From positions 682,001 through 746,000 of the forward strand of contig CAVTJR010000001.1 in NCBI GenBank assembly GCA_963735115.1: a DNA stretch of 64,000 nucleotides, written 5' to 3'. Shown one piece after another: positions 54,000 through 62,897 of this stretch (position 1 is its first letter; each line of letters opens with the position of its first letter). This DNA comes from JAKACA01 sp963735115 (GTDB lineage Bacteria; Actinomycetota; Acidimicrobiia; Acidimicrobiales; Bog-793). The notes beneath the pieces were generated by a model. It was not told where the DNA came from. It ran no database searches and saw only the letters and a program-made list of their open reading frames with translations. A program made the translations under genes and the position numbers.

Positions 54000-55631
54000 G
54001 TGTCGATCGCGTCACTGGCCGGCGTTGTCGACGAGCTCTCCTCCATCTTGTCGGGGCTCGATGCCGACTCCCTCTCGGCCGGGGAGGCGGCAGCAGCCGT
54101 CTCGGTCTTCGTGCGAGGGGAGAACCTCTGTGCCACCGGCAAAGCCCTCTGCGCTGATCGGGCCGCCCGGGCCGGCGAGCACCGACGATCTGGGCATATC
54201 GACCCTGCCAGCTGGCTGGCTGAGCGCTCGGGCGAGACCCGCGGACGTGCCCGTGACGCCCTCGACACCGCTGCCGCCCTATCTCGCCTTGGTGAGCTCG
54301 ACGGAGCCGTGCGTTCCGGCGAGCTCTCGCCCACAAAGGCGCGCGTCGTCGCCGAGGCGGCCTCGATGGACCCGGCGTCCGAGTCAAAGCTTCTCGAGGT
54401 GGCACGTGAGGGCTCGCTGAGCGAGCTCCGCGACGGGGCGGAGGCAGTCAAGGCGGCCGCCCGCTCAGAGCTCGAGGACACCCGGCGCTACGAGGAGATA
54501 CGAAAGGGCCGCCACCTACGCACCTTCACCGGCCGTGATGGCGGCTTCAAGGGTCAGCTCTCTCTCACCCCCGATGCAGGCGCCAAGGTGCTCGCCGTCT
54601 TGCAGCCGGCCTCCGACTTCTTCTTCGAGGAGGCACGGCGAGAGGGCCGCCGCGAGCACAACGAGGCCTATCTCGCAGACGCCCTCGTCGCCGTCGTCAC
54701 CGGCGAGTGGCTCGGGAACGGGGAGGCCGACGGTGACGACGGTGACCACGGTGACCACGGGGCCGACGGTGACGACGGTGACGACGGTGACGACGGGGCT
54801 GACGGCGACGGGGCCGGTGCCGACGGTGAAGACCAGGCCGACGGTGGCCAACTCACTCCCGACTCCGGCGCGGGGAAGCAGCACCGTGGACGGCTGGGCG
54901 GGCGCCAGTTGGAATCAGACGGGGCTCCCGCGATCACGGGGGCGGCCTGGGGGACCGACTGCCAAGGCCTCCCCGAGAGAAGAGCGACTGGCGATTCTGC
55001 CGAACACGACAGCGCTCCTGAGCTGCCCGCCAGCGCCGCCGGCAACCTGCAGGTCGTGGCGGGTGGCTGCCCATCGCCCAGTGGAGTCCCACCGACGTCG
55101 AAAGAGCCCGCCCGACAACCGAGACGCCGGCGAAGGGACAGACCGCAGCCGCCTGGAGCCACCGTCATCTGCCGGGTCGACCTGGCGGCGCTGCGGAGAG
55201 GGAGACTGCTGCCGGGTGAGAGCTGTGAGATACCAGGTGTGGGCGCGGTGCCGCTGGCCGCGGCACGCGAGCTGTTCGGGGACTGCTTCTTGAAGTTCGT
55301 CATCAGCGACGGCATTGACGTGCGCACGGTCGGTCACTACGGGCGGAGCATCCCCGCCCACCTGAAGACAGCCCTGCAGTTCCGCGACCGCCGTTGCGTC
55401 GTGCCTGGCTGTGGCAGGACCTTCGGCCTCGAGTACGACCACATCGTCGAGTTCGCCAAGGGCGGTCCCACGACGCTCGAGAACCTATGTCGGCTATGCG
55501 CGCCCCACCACGCCATGAAGACCCACAAGAGCTATCGCATCAGCGGCGGTCCCGGGCACTGGCGGTGGACCGCACCGAGGGAGGGAGGATGGGAAGAGGG
55601 GGGCGAAGAGGGACGCGACCGGCAGACATAG
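54000..55631 (+). CDS. DUF222 / HNH endonuclease-like protein (13E12 family)
   Basis: A 543-aa protein. The N-terminal DUF222 domain (GENLCATGKALCADRAARAG, SWLAERSGETRGRARDAL) is typical of actinobacterial 13E12-repeat proteins. Near the C-terminus is an HNH nuclease: RRCVVPGCGRTFGLEYDHIV, then N and CAPHHAMKTHK. Between them is an acidic low-complexity linker of Gly-Asp repeats. GTG 54,000 is chosen because AAGGAGG lies 5 bases upstream; ATG 53,982 would place that site inside the gene. A LexA-like box upstream suggests DNA-damage induction. Confidence 0.85.
   Translation: MSIASLAGVVDELSSILSGLDADSLSAGEAAAAVSVFVRGENLCATGKALCADRAARAGEHRRSGHIDPASWLAERSGETRGRARDALDTAAALSRLGELDGAVRSGELSPTKARVVAEAASMDPASESKLLEVAREGSLSELRDGAEAVKAAARSELEDTRRYEEIRKGRHLRTFTGRDGGFKGQLSLTPDAGAKVLAVLQPASDFFFEEARREGRREHNEAYLADALVAVVTGEWLGNGEADGDDGDHGDHGADGDDGDDGDDGADGDGAGADGEDQADGGQLTPDSGAGKQHRGRLGGRQLESDGAPAITGAAWGTDCQGLPERRATGDSAEHDSAPELPASAAGNLQVVAGGCPSPSGVPPTSKEPARQPRRRRRDRPQPPGATVICRVDLAALRRGRLLPGESCEIPGVGAVPLAAARELFGDCFLKFVISDGIDVRTVGHYGRSIPAHLKTALQFRDRRCVVPGCGRTFGLEYDHIVEFAKGGPTTLENLCRLCAPHHAMKTHKSYRISGGPGHWRWTAPREGGWEEGGEEGRDRQT
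54728..54838 (+). repeat. Short tandem repeat encoding an acidic Gly-Asp linker
   Basis: About 110 bases made of variants of the 9-mer GGTGACGAC (with GGTGACCAC and GGGGCCGAC forms), encoding runs such as DGDDGDHGDHGADGDDGDDG. Such repeats change length easily by slippage in steps of three codons, keeping frame. Confidence 0.8.
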
Positions 55632-55662
55632 GTGCCAACGAGGCTCAGGTCCTCAATGGGGA

Positions 55663-56574
55663 TCAGGCAGATTCCGCCGTCGACACTCCGATCCCGTCGG
55701 CCTGATCGGTCAAGGCGACCACCCGGTCGACGATCCTGCCCCACACAGCCCTCGGCAGGTCGTGGCCCATGCCTTCGATGATCATGAGCTCGGCGCCGGG
55801 GATTGCCTCGGCCGTGGCACGGCCGCCCGATGGCTGGACGAGCTGGTCGGCCGCTCCGTGGATGACCAACGCCGGAACCCGCACGTTCGCCAGGCCCGGA
55901 GCTCGATCTGGCGAGCGCAGGATGGCGAAGAGCTGCCGGCCCCGTCCGTACGGGTCGGGATCACGGTCAAAGGCGGCCGCCACGGTGTCTCGTCGCCACT
56001 GCTCGTCGAATTCGAAGCCAGGCGAGCTGATCAGCCGGAACGTCTGGACGGCTTGCTCGATGGCGGCCTCCCGATCGGCAGGCCGTGGAAGCAGCAGCGC
56101 CGCGCCCGTCTCGGGGGTCGCCTGCCCGACGGAGCGAGAAGGCGTGGACATGATCGAGGTCAGGCTGCGGACCTTGTCGCCGTGCCTGATGGTGAGGGCT
56201 TGCGCGATCATCCCGCCCATCGAGGCGCCGAGCACGTGCGCCGGAGCCATGCCGAGCGCATCCAGCAGGCCGGCGGCATCGTCGGCCATGTCTTCGAGGA
56301 GGTACGCCGGCGACGACGAGCCCGCCTCGTCGCCGGAGGCGGCAAGGAAAGGCGGCAAACCAAATTGCGTGAAGTGGGTCGACTCGCCGACGTCGCGGTT
56401 GTCGAAGCGCACGACGCGATAGCCACGTCCGGCGAACAGGTCGCAGAACTCAGGGTGCCAGCCGTTCATCTGGGAGCCGAGACCGTTCACGAGCAGCAAC
56501 GGCCGGCCGGCCGGATCGCCGATCTCCTCGTATGCGAGCGTGATGCCGTTGGCTGCTGCCTTCTGAATCGCCAT
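55663..56574 (-). CDS. Alpha/beta hydrolase
   Basis: A 303-aa alpha/beta hydrolase. LLLVNGLGSQMNGW gives the oxyanion region, VVRFDNRDVGEST follows, the nucleophile elbow is GASMGG, the acid is in VIHGAADQLVQP and the base in EGMGHDLP. Closest in pattern to esterase / aclacinomycin-methylesterase-like proteins. ATG 56,574 is used, with GGAG upstream; a TTG two codons earlier is in frame. It lies 70 bp downstream of ahcY on the same strand and may share its transcript. Confidence 0.87.
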   Translation of the reverse strand: MAIQKAAANGITLAYEEIGDPAGRPLLLVNGLGSQMNGWHPEFCDLFAGRGYRVVRFDNRDVGESTHFTQFGLPPFLAASGDEAGSSSPAYLLEDMADDAAGLLDALGMAPAHVLGASMGGMIAQALTIRHGDKVRSLTSIMSTPSRSVGQATPETGAALLLPRPADREAAIEQAVQTFRLISSPGFEFDEQWRRDTVAAAFDRDPDPYGRGRQLFAILRSPDRAPGLANVRVPALVIHGAADQLVQPSGGRATAEAIPGAELMIIEGMGHDLPRAVWGRIVDRVVALTDQADGIGVSTAESA

Positions 56575-56644
56575 CCTCAACTCCGATCAGTGTTGGTCGG
56601 CAAGCCCTTAGTCCAACGGTCAGCAGCCTCGCATACCTGACTGA

Positions 56645-58074
<1,430 letters not shown>

Positions 58075-58078
<4 letters not shown>

Positions 58079-58545
58079 TCCATCTCCTTGGTGTAGGGAC
58101 TGGTGTCCTTGGTGTAGGGACTCGTGTCCTTGGTGTAGGGACTCGTGTCCTTGGTGTAGGGACTGGTGTCTTTGGTGTAGGGACTGGTGACGGCGGCGGC
58201 GGCCAGCAGGCGGACGTGCTTGCGCTGCTCGAAGGCGAGCCACTCCGACGGGTCGACCTCGGCGGGCCGAACCGCCTCCGCCGACAGCCAGGCGTCGATG
58301 GCGGAGCGTAACGGTCGATCCGAGCGGAGCCGCAAGGCGAAACCCACCTCTGCCAACTCGATGCCGTACTCCTCCAGCAGCTCTCGCAGGGTGCGGAGAC
58401 GCTGCAGCTCCGCCGGTCCGAACAGCCGGTAGCCACCAGGCGACCGGGTCGGTACGACGAGGCCGGAGTCCTCGATGTAGCGAAGCATGCGGGCCGACCA
58501 GCCGGTCGTCGCGGCGGCTTCGTGGATCGTCAGCCCCGTCATCAT
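58075..58545 (-). CDS. MerR-family regulator ending in five TSPYTKD repeats
   Basis: A 156-aa regulator from ATG 58,545 (58,542 also possible). The N-terminal MerR winged helix is LTIHEAAATTGWSARMLRYI followed by PGGYRLFGPAELQRLRTLRE, then a dimer helix region. The C-terminus is unusual: five copies of the heptapeptide TSPYTKD (the last ending KE) encoded by 21-bp repeats, then MerR stop overlapping the ahcY start. Normal MerR effector domains are replaced by this Ser/Thr/Tyr-rich tail. It is divergent from dcd. Confidence 0.85.
58085..58189 (-). repeat. Five 21-bp tandem repeats at the MerR C-terminus
   Basis: Five consecutive 21-base units (58,085-58,189) differ only at a G/C position and one C/T position. 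They encode TSPYTKD each. The unit length keeps the frame, so copy number can vary without breaking the MerR-ahcY overlap. Confidence 0.95.
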
Positions 58546-58547
58546 GG

Positions 58548-58588
58548 GAACCTTACCACGACAGTGAGAAGGTTCGCACAAGTAGCCT
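58548..58588. promoter_or_regulatory. Divergent merR/dcd promoter with palindromic operator
   Basis: GAACCTT (58,548-58,554) and AAGGTTC (58,569-58,575) form a perfect 7-bp inverted repeat with 14 bases between, a size suited to a MerR dimer. On the - strand TAAGGT (58,555-58,550) ends 4 bases before ATG 58,545 and 7 before ATG 58,542. On the + strand TAGCCT (58,583-58,588) ends 6 bases before GTG 58,595. Both transcripts are therefore probably leaderless. The - strand -10 lies inside the operator. Confidence 0.5.
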
Positions 58589-58594
58589 GCAGCC

Positions 58595-59176
58595 GTGATC
58601 CTGTCGGACCGGACCATCCGTGAGGAGCTCGAAGCTGGACGCATCGGGATTTCCCCGCTCGGAGAGGGGTGCATCCAGCCTTCATCGGTCGATCTCCACG
58701 TGGACCGTTACTTCCGCGTCTTCCGCAACCACAGCCAGCGGGTCATCGACGTCCGGGAGAACCAAGAGGAGCTCACCGAGCTGGTGGAGTCGGTCGGCGA
58801 GGACCCGCTCATCTTGCACCCGGGGGAGTTCGTGCTCGGCTCGACGGTCGAGCGCGTCCGCCTGCCGGACGATCTCGTCGGGCGGCTCGAGGGGAAATCG
58901 AGCCTCGGACGCCTGGGTCTGCTCATCCACTCGACGGCCGGGTTCGTCGACGCCGGCTGGGACGGCTTCTTGACGCTCGAGCTCTCGAATGTGGCGAACC
59001 TCCCCATCACCGTCTATCCCGGGATGAAGATCGGACAGATCAGCTTCCTGCGTATGACAACGCCGGCCGAGGTCCCCTACGGCTCCGCCGGGCTGGGCTC
59101 GAAGTACCAGGGGCAACGGGGACCGACACCGAGCCGCTACTTCGAGAACTTCCGCTCAATCAGCACGGGAGACTAG
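58595..59176 (+). CDS. dcd: dCTP deaminase
   Basis: A 193-aa dCTP deaminase: MILSDRTIREELEAGRIGIS at the start, IQPSSVDLHVDRYFRVF, GRLEGKSSLGRLGLLIHSTA and AGWDGFLTLELSN with the catalytic Glu, ending PTPSRYFENF. It makes dUTP, or directly dUMP in bifunctional actinobacterial forms, for thymidylate synthesis. GTG start with a -10 box just upstream and no ribosome site, consistent with a leaderless message. Confidence 0.95.
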   Translation: MILSDRTIREELEAGRIGISPLGEGCIQPSSVDLHVDRYFRVFRNHSQRVIDVRENQEELTELVESVGEDPLILHPGEFVLGSTVERVRLPDDLVGRLEGKSSLGRLGLLIHSTAGFVDAGWDGFLTLELSNVANLPITVYPGMKIGQISFLRMTTPAEVPYGSAGLGSKYQGQRGPTPSRYFENFRSISTGD

Positions 59177-59235
59177 GTTTCGACGCCGACCGGGCACTGC
59201 GCCGGCGCCGCCGGTCAGCTCCCTGAGGAGGGCTC

Positions 59236-61341
59236 TTGCTCACGAGGTACCCCATCGCCCTGGCGGCAACTGCCGTGGCCCTCGCCATCGCCGGCAGGCG
59301 CCTGTTCTTCCTCTTCCACCTGATCACCGCAGGCAAACCGGCATCTGGGCGATTCGCCCACTGGGGCAGGCGGGCGGAGGTGGAGCTCGTCGAGGTCGGC
59401 GGTCAGAAGCGCCTCCTCAAATGGACCGTGCCGGGCCTCGCCCACGCCTTCACGTTCTGGGGCTTCACGATCCTCTTCCTCACGATCATCGAGACGTACG
59501 GCACCCTCTTCCAACGCAATTTTCATATCCCCCTCATCGGAACGAACCCAGTCGTCGGCTTCATCGAGGACTTCTTCGCCGTCGCCGTGCTCGTCGCCCT
59601 CATCGTGTTCAGCACCATCCGCCTCCGCAACGCCCCCGCCCGCCTCGACCGCAAGAGTCGCTTCTACGGCTCGCACACGGGTGCGGCCTGGGTGACCCTC
59701 GCCCTCATCGCCGGCGTGATCGTGACGCTCCTCATGTACCGGGGAGCGCAGACGAACGTCGACCACGACTTCCCTTACACCCACTGGGCGTTCGCCTCCC
59801 ATGGGATCGGGCATCTTCTCCGCCCGCTCGGGGCGTCCACCAACGAGGCCCTCTCGACGGTGTTCGTGGACCTGAACGTCGTCGTCGTCATGGGCTTCCT
59901 CGTGTTCCTCGTGCACTCCAAGCACCTTCACATCGTGATGGCACCCTTCAACGTCGCCTTCTCGCGTCAACCGCGGGCGCTCGGCGCGCTTGGCACGACA
60001 CCGCTCATCGACGTCGAGAACATGGACGAGGACACCGTCTTCGGGGCCGGCAGGATCGAGGACTTCTCTTGGAAGCAGATGCTCGACTTCGTCACCTGCA
60101 CCGAGTGCGGGCGCTGCCAGAGCCAGTGCCCTGCGTGGAACACAGGCAAGCCGCTCTCGCCGAAGCTCGTGATCATGGACCTGCGGGACGAGCTCCTCAG
60201 GCAGTCGGGACGGGTGCTGGCGGGAGCCGCCGCCGCCGCCAAGACGGGCGCCCCCGCCGGCGACGGCGCCGCTCCCGCCGAGAACCCCACGCTCGTGCCC
60301 GGAGTCATCGACCCTGACGTCCTCTGGTCCTGCACGACGTGCGGCGCCTGCGTCGAGCAGTGCCCCGTTGACATCGAGCACGTCGACGCCATCATCGATA
60401 TGCGGCGCTACGAGGTCCTGATCGAATCGCGGTTCCCGACCGAGGCGGGGCTCATGCTTCGCAACATCGAGAACCGTGGGGACCCCTGGGGCCTCGGTTC
60501 GTCGAAGCGGCTCGATTGGACGGCCGGAGTCGACTTCGATGTCCCCGTCGTTACCGACACCATCGGTGACGACATCGAGTACCTCTTCTGGGTGGGCTGC
60601 GCCGGGGCGCTCGACGAGCGGGCACGAAAGACGACCCAGTCCGTGGCGCGGCTGTTGCACCAAGCTGGGGTGGGTTTCGCCGTGCTCGGGCCGCGGGAGT
60701 CCTGCACGGGCGACCCGGCCCGGCGGCTCGGGAACGAATTCCTCTACCAGATGCAGGCGACGCAGAACCTCGAGACCTTGAAGTCCGCCGGTGTGAAGAA
60801 GGTCGTCGCCGCCTGCCCCCACTGCTTCAATTCACTCAGCAAGGAGTACCCGGCTCTCGGAGGCGACTTCGAGGTCATCCACCACTCGCAGCTGTTGAGC
60901 CGGCTCGTGGCCGAGGGCAAGCTGACACCGAAGCGGTTCAACGCCAAGGTCACCTACCACGACCCGTGCTACCTCGGGCGCCACAGCCGGGTGTACGAAC
61001 CGCCGCGGGCGGTCATCGAGTCGGTGCCGGGGGTGGAGTCCGTCGAGATGCACCGTTGCAGGGAGAAGGGTTTCTGCTGCGGCGCCGGCGGTGCCCGCAT
61101 GTGGCTCGAGGAGAAGATCGGCAAGCGCGTCAACCTCGAGCGGACCGACGAGGCCCTCGGGACCGGGGCCGACGTCGTCTCGACCGCCTGCCCGTTCTGC
61201 CTCATCATGCTCGACGACGCCGTGAAGGAGCGCCAACGGGACGAGGAGGTCAAGGTTCTCGACATCTCCCAGATCCTCGAGCGATCGATGTCACCGCCAC
61301 CGCCGCCGGCCGGATCGCTGGGAGAGCCGATCGGCCTATGA
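59236..61341 (+). CDS. Membrane-bound Fe-S oxidoreductase with CCG domains (HdrD/GlcF-like)
   Basis: A 701-aa protein. The first 250 residues contain about five membrane segments of the nitrate-reductase-gamma type. Two ferredoxin-like clusters follow (CTECGRCQSQCP and CTTCGACVEQCP), then two cysteine-rich CCG domains (ACPHCFNSL with HDPCYLGRHSRVY and GFCCGAGGARMW). Such proteins pass electrons between flavoproteins and quinones, as in actinobacterial ETF- or lactate-linked systems; the partner is not in the window. Starts at TTG 59,236 with a GAGGAGGG ribosome site. Confidence 0.88.
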   Translation: MLTRYPIALAATAVALAIAGRRLFFLFHLITAGKPASGRFAHWGRRAEVELVEVGGQKRLLKWTVPGLAHAFTFWGFTILFLTIIETYGTLFQRNFHIPLIGTNPVVGFIEDFFAVAVLVALIVFSTIRLRNAPARLDRKSRFYGSHTGAAWVTLALIAGVIVTLLMYRGAQTNVDHDFPYTHWAFASHGIGHLLRPLGASTNEALSTVFVDLNVVVVMGFLVFLVHSKHLHIVMAPFNVAFSRQPRALGALGTTPLIDVENMDEDTVFGAGRIEDFSWKQMLDFVTCTECGRCQSQCPAWNTGKPLSPKLVIMDLRDELLRQSGRVLAGAAAAAKTGAPAGDGAAPAENPTLVPGVIDPDVLWSCTTCGACVEQCPVDIEHVDAIIDMRRYEVLIESRFPTEAGLMLRNIENRGDPWGLGSSKRLDWTAGVDFDVPVVTDTIGDDIEYLFWVGCAGALDERARKTTQSVARLLHQAGVGFAVLGPRESCTGDPARRLGNEFLYQMQATQNLETLKSAGVKKVVAACPHCFNSLSKEYPALGGDFEVIHHSQLLSRLVAEGKLTPKRFNAKVTYHDPCYLGRHSRVYEPPRAVIESVPGVESVEMHRCREKGFCCGAGGARMWLEEKIGKRVNLERTDEALGTGADVVSTACPFCLIMLDDAVKERQRDEEVKVLDISQILERSMSPPPPPAGSLGEPIGL

Positions 61342-61354
61342 CCTCGGGACCGGT

Positions 61355-61786
61355 TTAGTGAACGGAGGCTCCGAGCGCCTTTGCATCGGCGTTCCGCAGC
61401 CGTGACGCCGTCGCCACGAGCAACTTGCGGGTGAGCGTCGGCGAGTCCCTCAGCAGCTTGTTGAAGTCCTTCTGGGCGATGGCAAGCAGCTCCATCTCCG
61501 TCACCGCCTTCACCGTTGCCGAGCGCGGCAGCCGGTCGAGCAGGGCGAGCTCGCCGAAGTAGCCGCCGGCGCCGAGCTCGGCCACCCTGCGGCCGTTGCG
61601 GATGACGGCGGCCGTGCCGCTCACGATGAAATAGAAGGTCTGACCGACTTCGCCTTCGTCACAGACTGTCGTCCCCGCCTTCACCGTGATGGACTCGGAC
61701 GCCTTGGCGATGTTCCTCAGCTCGGCGCGAGAGCACTCGCTGAATAGCCACACGCTTCCGAAGTCAAAAGAGCTCGTTGGAGACAT
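61355..61786 (-). CDS. Cyclic-nucleotide-binding domain protein
   Basis: A 143-aa protein consisting of a single cNMP-binding domain. GQTFYFIVSGTAAVIRNGRR and the phosphate-binding cassette GELALLDRLPRSATV are typical. No DNA-binding domain follows, so it is not a CRP-type transcription factor; it may act as a subunit or sensor. It is the last gene of the minus-strand ammonium cluster, 74 bp downstream of a P-II gene, and converges with the Fe-S protein gene. Confidence 0.85.
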   Translation of the reverse strand: MSPTSSFDFGSVWLFSECSRAELRNIAKASESITVKAGTTVCDEGEVGQTFYFIVSGTAAVIRNGRRVAELGAGGYFGELALLDRLPRSATVKAVTEMELLAIAQKDFNKLLRDSPTLTRKLLVATASRLRNADAKALGASVH

Positions 61787-61860
61787 GAGCGAAGCGTAGT
61801 GCGAGCACGCTGCATGATCATGAGGACGAGCAGACCGGCTGCCCGAGACCAGTCCCCTCG

Positions 61861-62199
61861 CTACAGGGCGTCTGCCCCGCGCTCGCCCGTGCGAACGCGG
61901 ACCACATCGTCGAGCGGCACGACCCAGATCTTGCCGTCGCCGATCTTGCCGGTCCGGGCGGTCGTGGCGATCGCCTCGACGACCTCGGCCACATCGGACT
62001 CGTCCACGACGATCTCGAGCCGCACCTTTGGCACGAGGTCAATCGTGTACTCGGCACCTCGATACGTCTCGGTGTGGCCACGCTGCCTACCGAATCCATG
62101 TGCCTCCGTAGCGGTAAGGCCCTGCACGCCGAGGTCCTTCAGCACCTCCTTCACGTCGTCGAGCTTGAAGGGTTTGATCACAGCCACGACGAGCTTCAT
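61861..62199 (-). CDS. P-II nitrogen regulatory protein (second copy)
   Basis: A 112-aa P-II protein: MKLVVAVIKPFKLDDVKEVL, GFGRQRGHTETYRGAEYTID (T-loop with the modifiable Tyr51 in the YRGAEY segment), IWVVPLDDVVRVRTGERG. It signals nitrogen and energy state to targets such as Amt. ATG 62,199 is used because MKL is the universal P-II start. It is separated from the other P-II gene by a 332-bp gap with a strong hairpin, so it may have its own promoter. Confidence 0.93.
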   Translation of the reverse strand: MKLVVAVIKPFKLDDVKEVLKDLGVQGLTATEAHGFGRQRGHTETYRGAEYTIDLVPKVRLEIVVDESDVAEVVEAIATTARTGKIGDGKIWVVPLDDVVRVRTGERGADAL

Positions 62200-62471
62200 A
62201 CTGAGTTCCCTTCCGACTGCCGCACGCAACGGCAAGCTCCGGGTCCCATCCGGGACAGCGGTGGGACAACGCCTTCCAAGTGTACGGACCCGCGGCGGCT
62301 CTTCATCTGCTCTCGCATGAACTCAACGGAATCGGCACCACGTTCTCCAAGTTTGTTGTCGATATGCGGGCCACGAGCGACCTATGCACGAGATCCGCAC
62401 GATGTAATTGCGGTGATAAATGCTCGCCTGCACGACTCTGGGCGGCTCGTCAACGTCTCACCGTACCTACA

Positions 62472-62509
62472 GGCCGTCCAGGCGTCGGGACTGCGGCGCC
62501 TGGACGGCC
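62472..62509 (-). terminator. Strong hairpin between the two P-II genes
   Basis: A perfect 13-bp inverted repeat (GGCCGTCCAGGCG at 62,472-62,484 and its complement at 62,497-62,509) with a 12-nt loop, 22 bases after the stop of the upstream P-II gene. No T-tract. It probably ends the amt-glnK transcript or attenuates read-through. The rest of this 332-bp gap shows nothing I can name. Confidence 0.65.
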
Positions 62510-62531
62510 AGCATCAGGACAGCACAGGGAG

Positions 62532-62870
62532 CTACAAGGCGTCCGCCCCTCGCTCGCCCGTCCGCACCCTCACGGCTGTCTCTACGTCGACCACCCAGAC
62601 CTTGCCGTCACCGATCCTGCCGGTGGCAGCACTGGCGACGATGGCGTCGACGACGTCATCGGCCTGCGAATCGTCAACGAGGACTTCGAGGCGCACCTTC
62701 GGGACGAACTCGACTTCGTACTCAGCGCCCCGGTAGACCTCGGTGTGGCCGCGTTGCCGGCCGAAGCCCTGTGCCTCGGTCAGCGTCATGCCTGCGACGC
62801 CGGCGGCCTTCAGCGCCTCCTTGACGTCGTCGAGCTTGAAGGGCTTCAGGACTGCCACGATCAGCTTCAT
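62532..62870 (-). CDS. glnK: P-II nitrogen regulatory protein GlnK
   Basis: A 112-aa P-II protein very similar to its neighbour: MKLIVAVLKPFKLDDVKEAL, GFGRQRGHTEVYRGAEYEVE with Tyr51 in the T-loop, VWVVDVETAVRVRTGERG. It lies 27 bp downstream of amt on the same strand, the classical amt-glnK arrangement; GlnK plugs the ammonium channel when nitrogen is plentiful. An AAAGGAG ribosome site precedes the ATG. Confidence 0.95.
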   Translation of the reverse strand: MKLIVAVLKPFKLDDVKEALKAAGVAGMTLTEAQGFGRQRGHTEVYRGAEYEVEFVPKVRLEVLVDDSQADDVVDAIVASAATGRIGDGKVWVVDVETAVRVRTGERGADAL

Positions 62871-62897
62871 GATTGAGCTCCTTTCGTCCTGTTCGCC

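Noticed and set aside
58079..58243. N-terminal extension of AhcY with SLHQGH-type repeats
   Set aside because: This is the 21-bp repeat of the MerR gene read in another frame; AhcY homologs begin near ATG 58,078.
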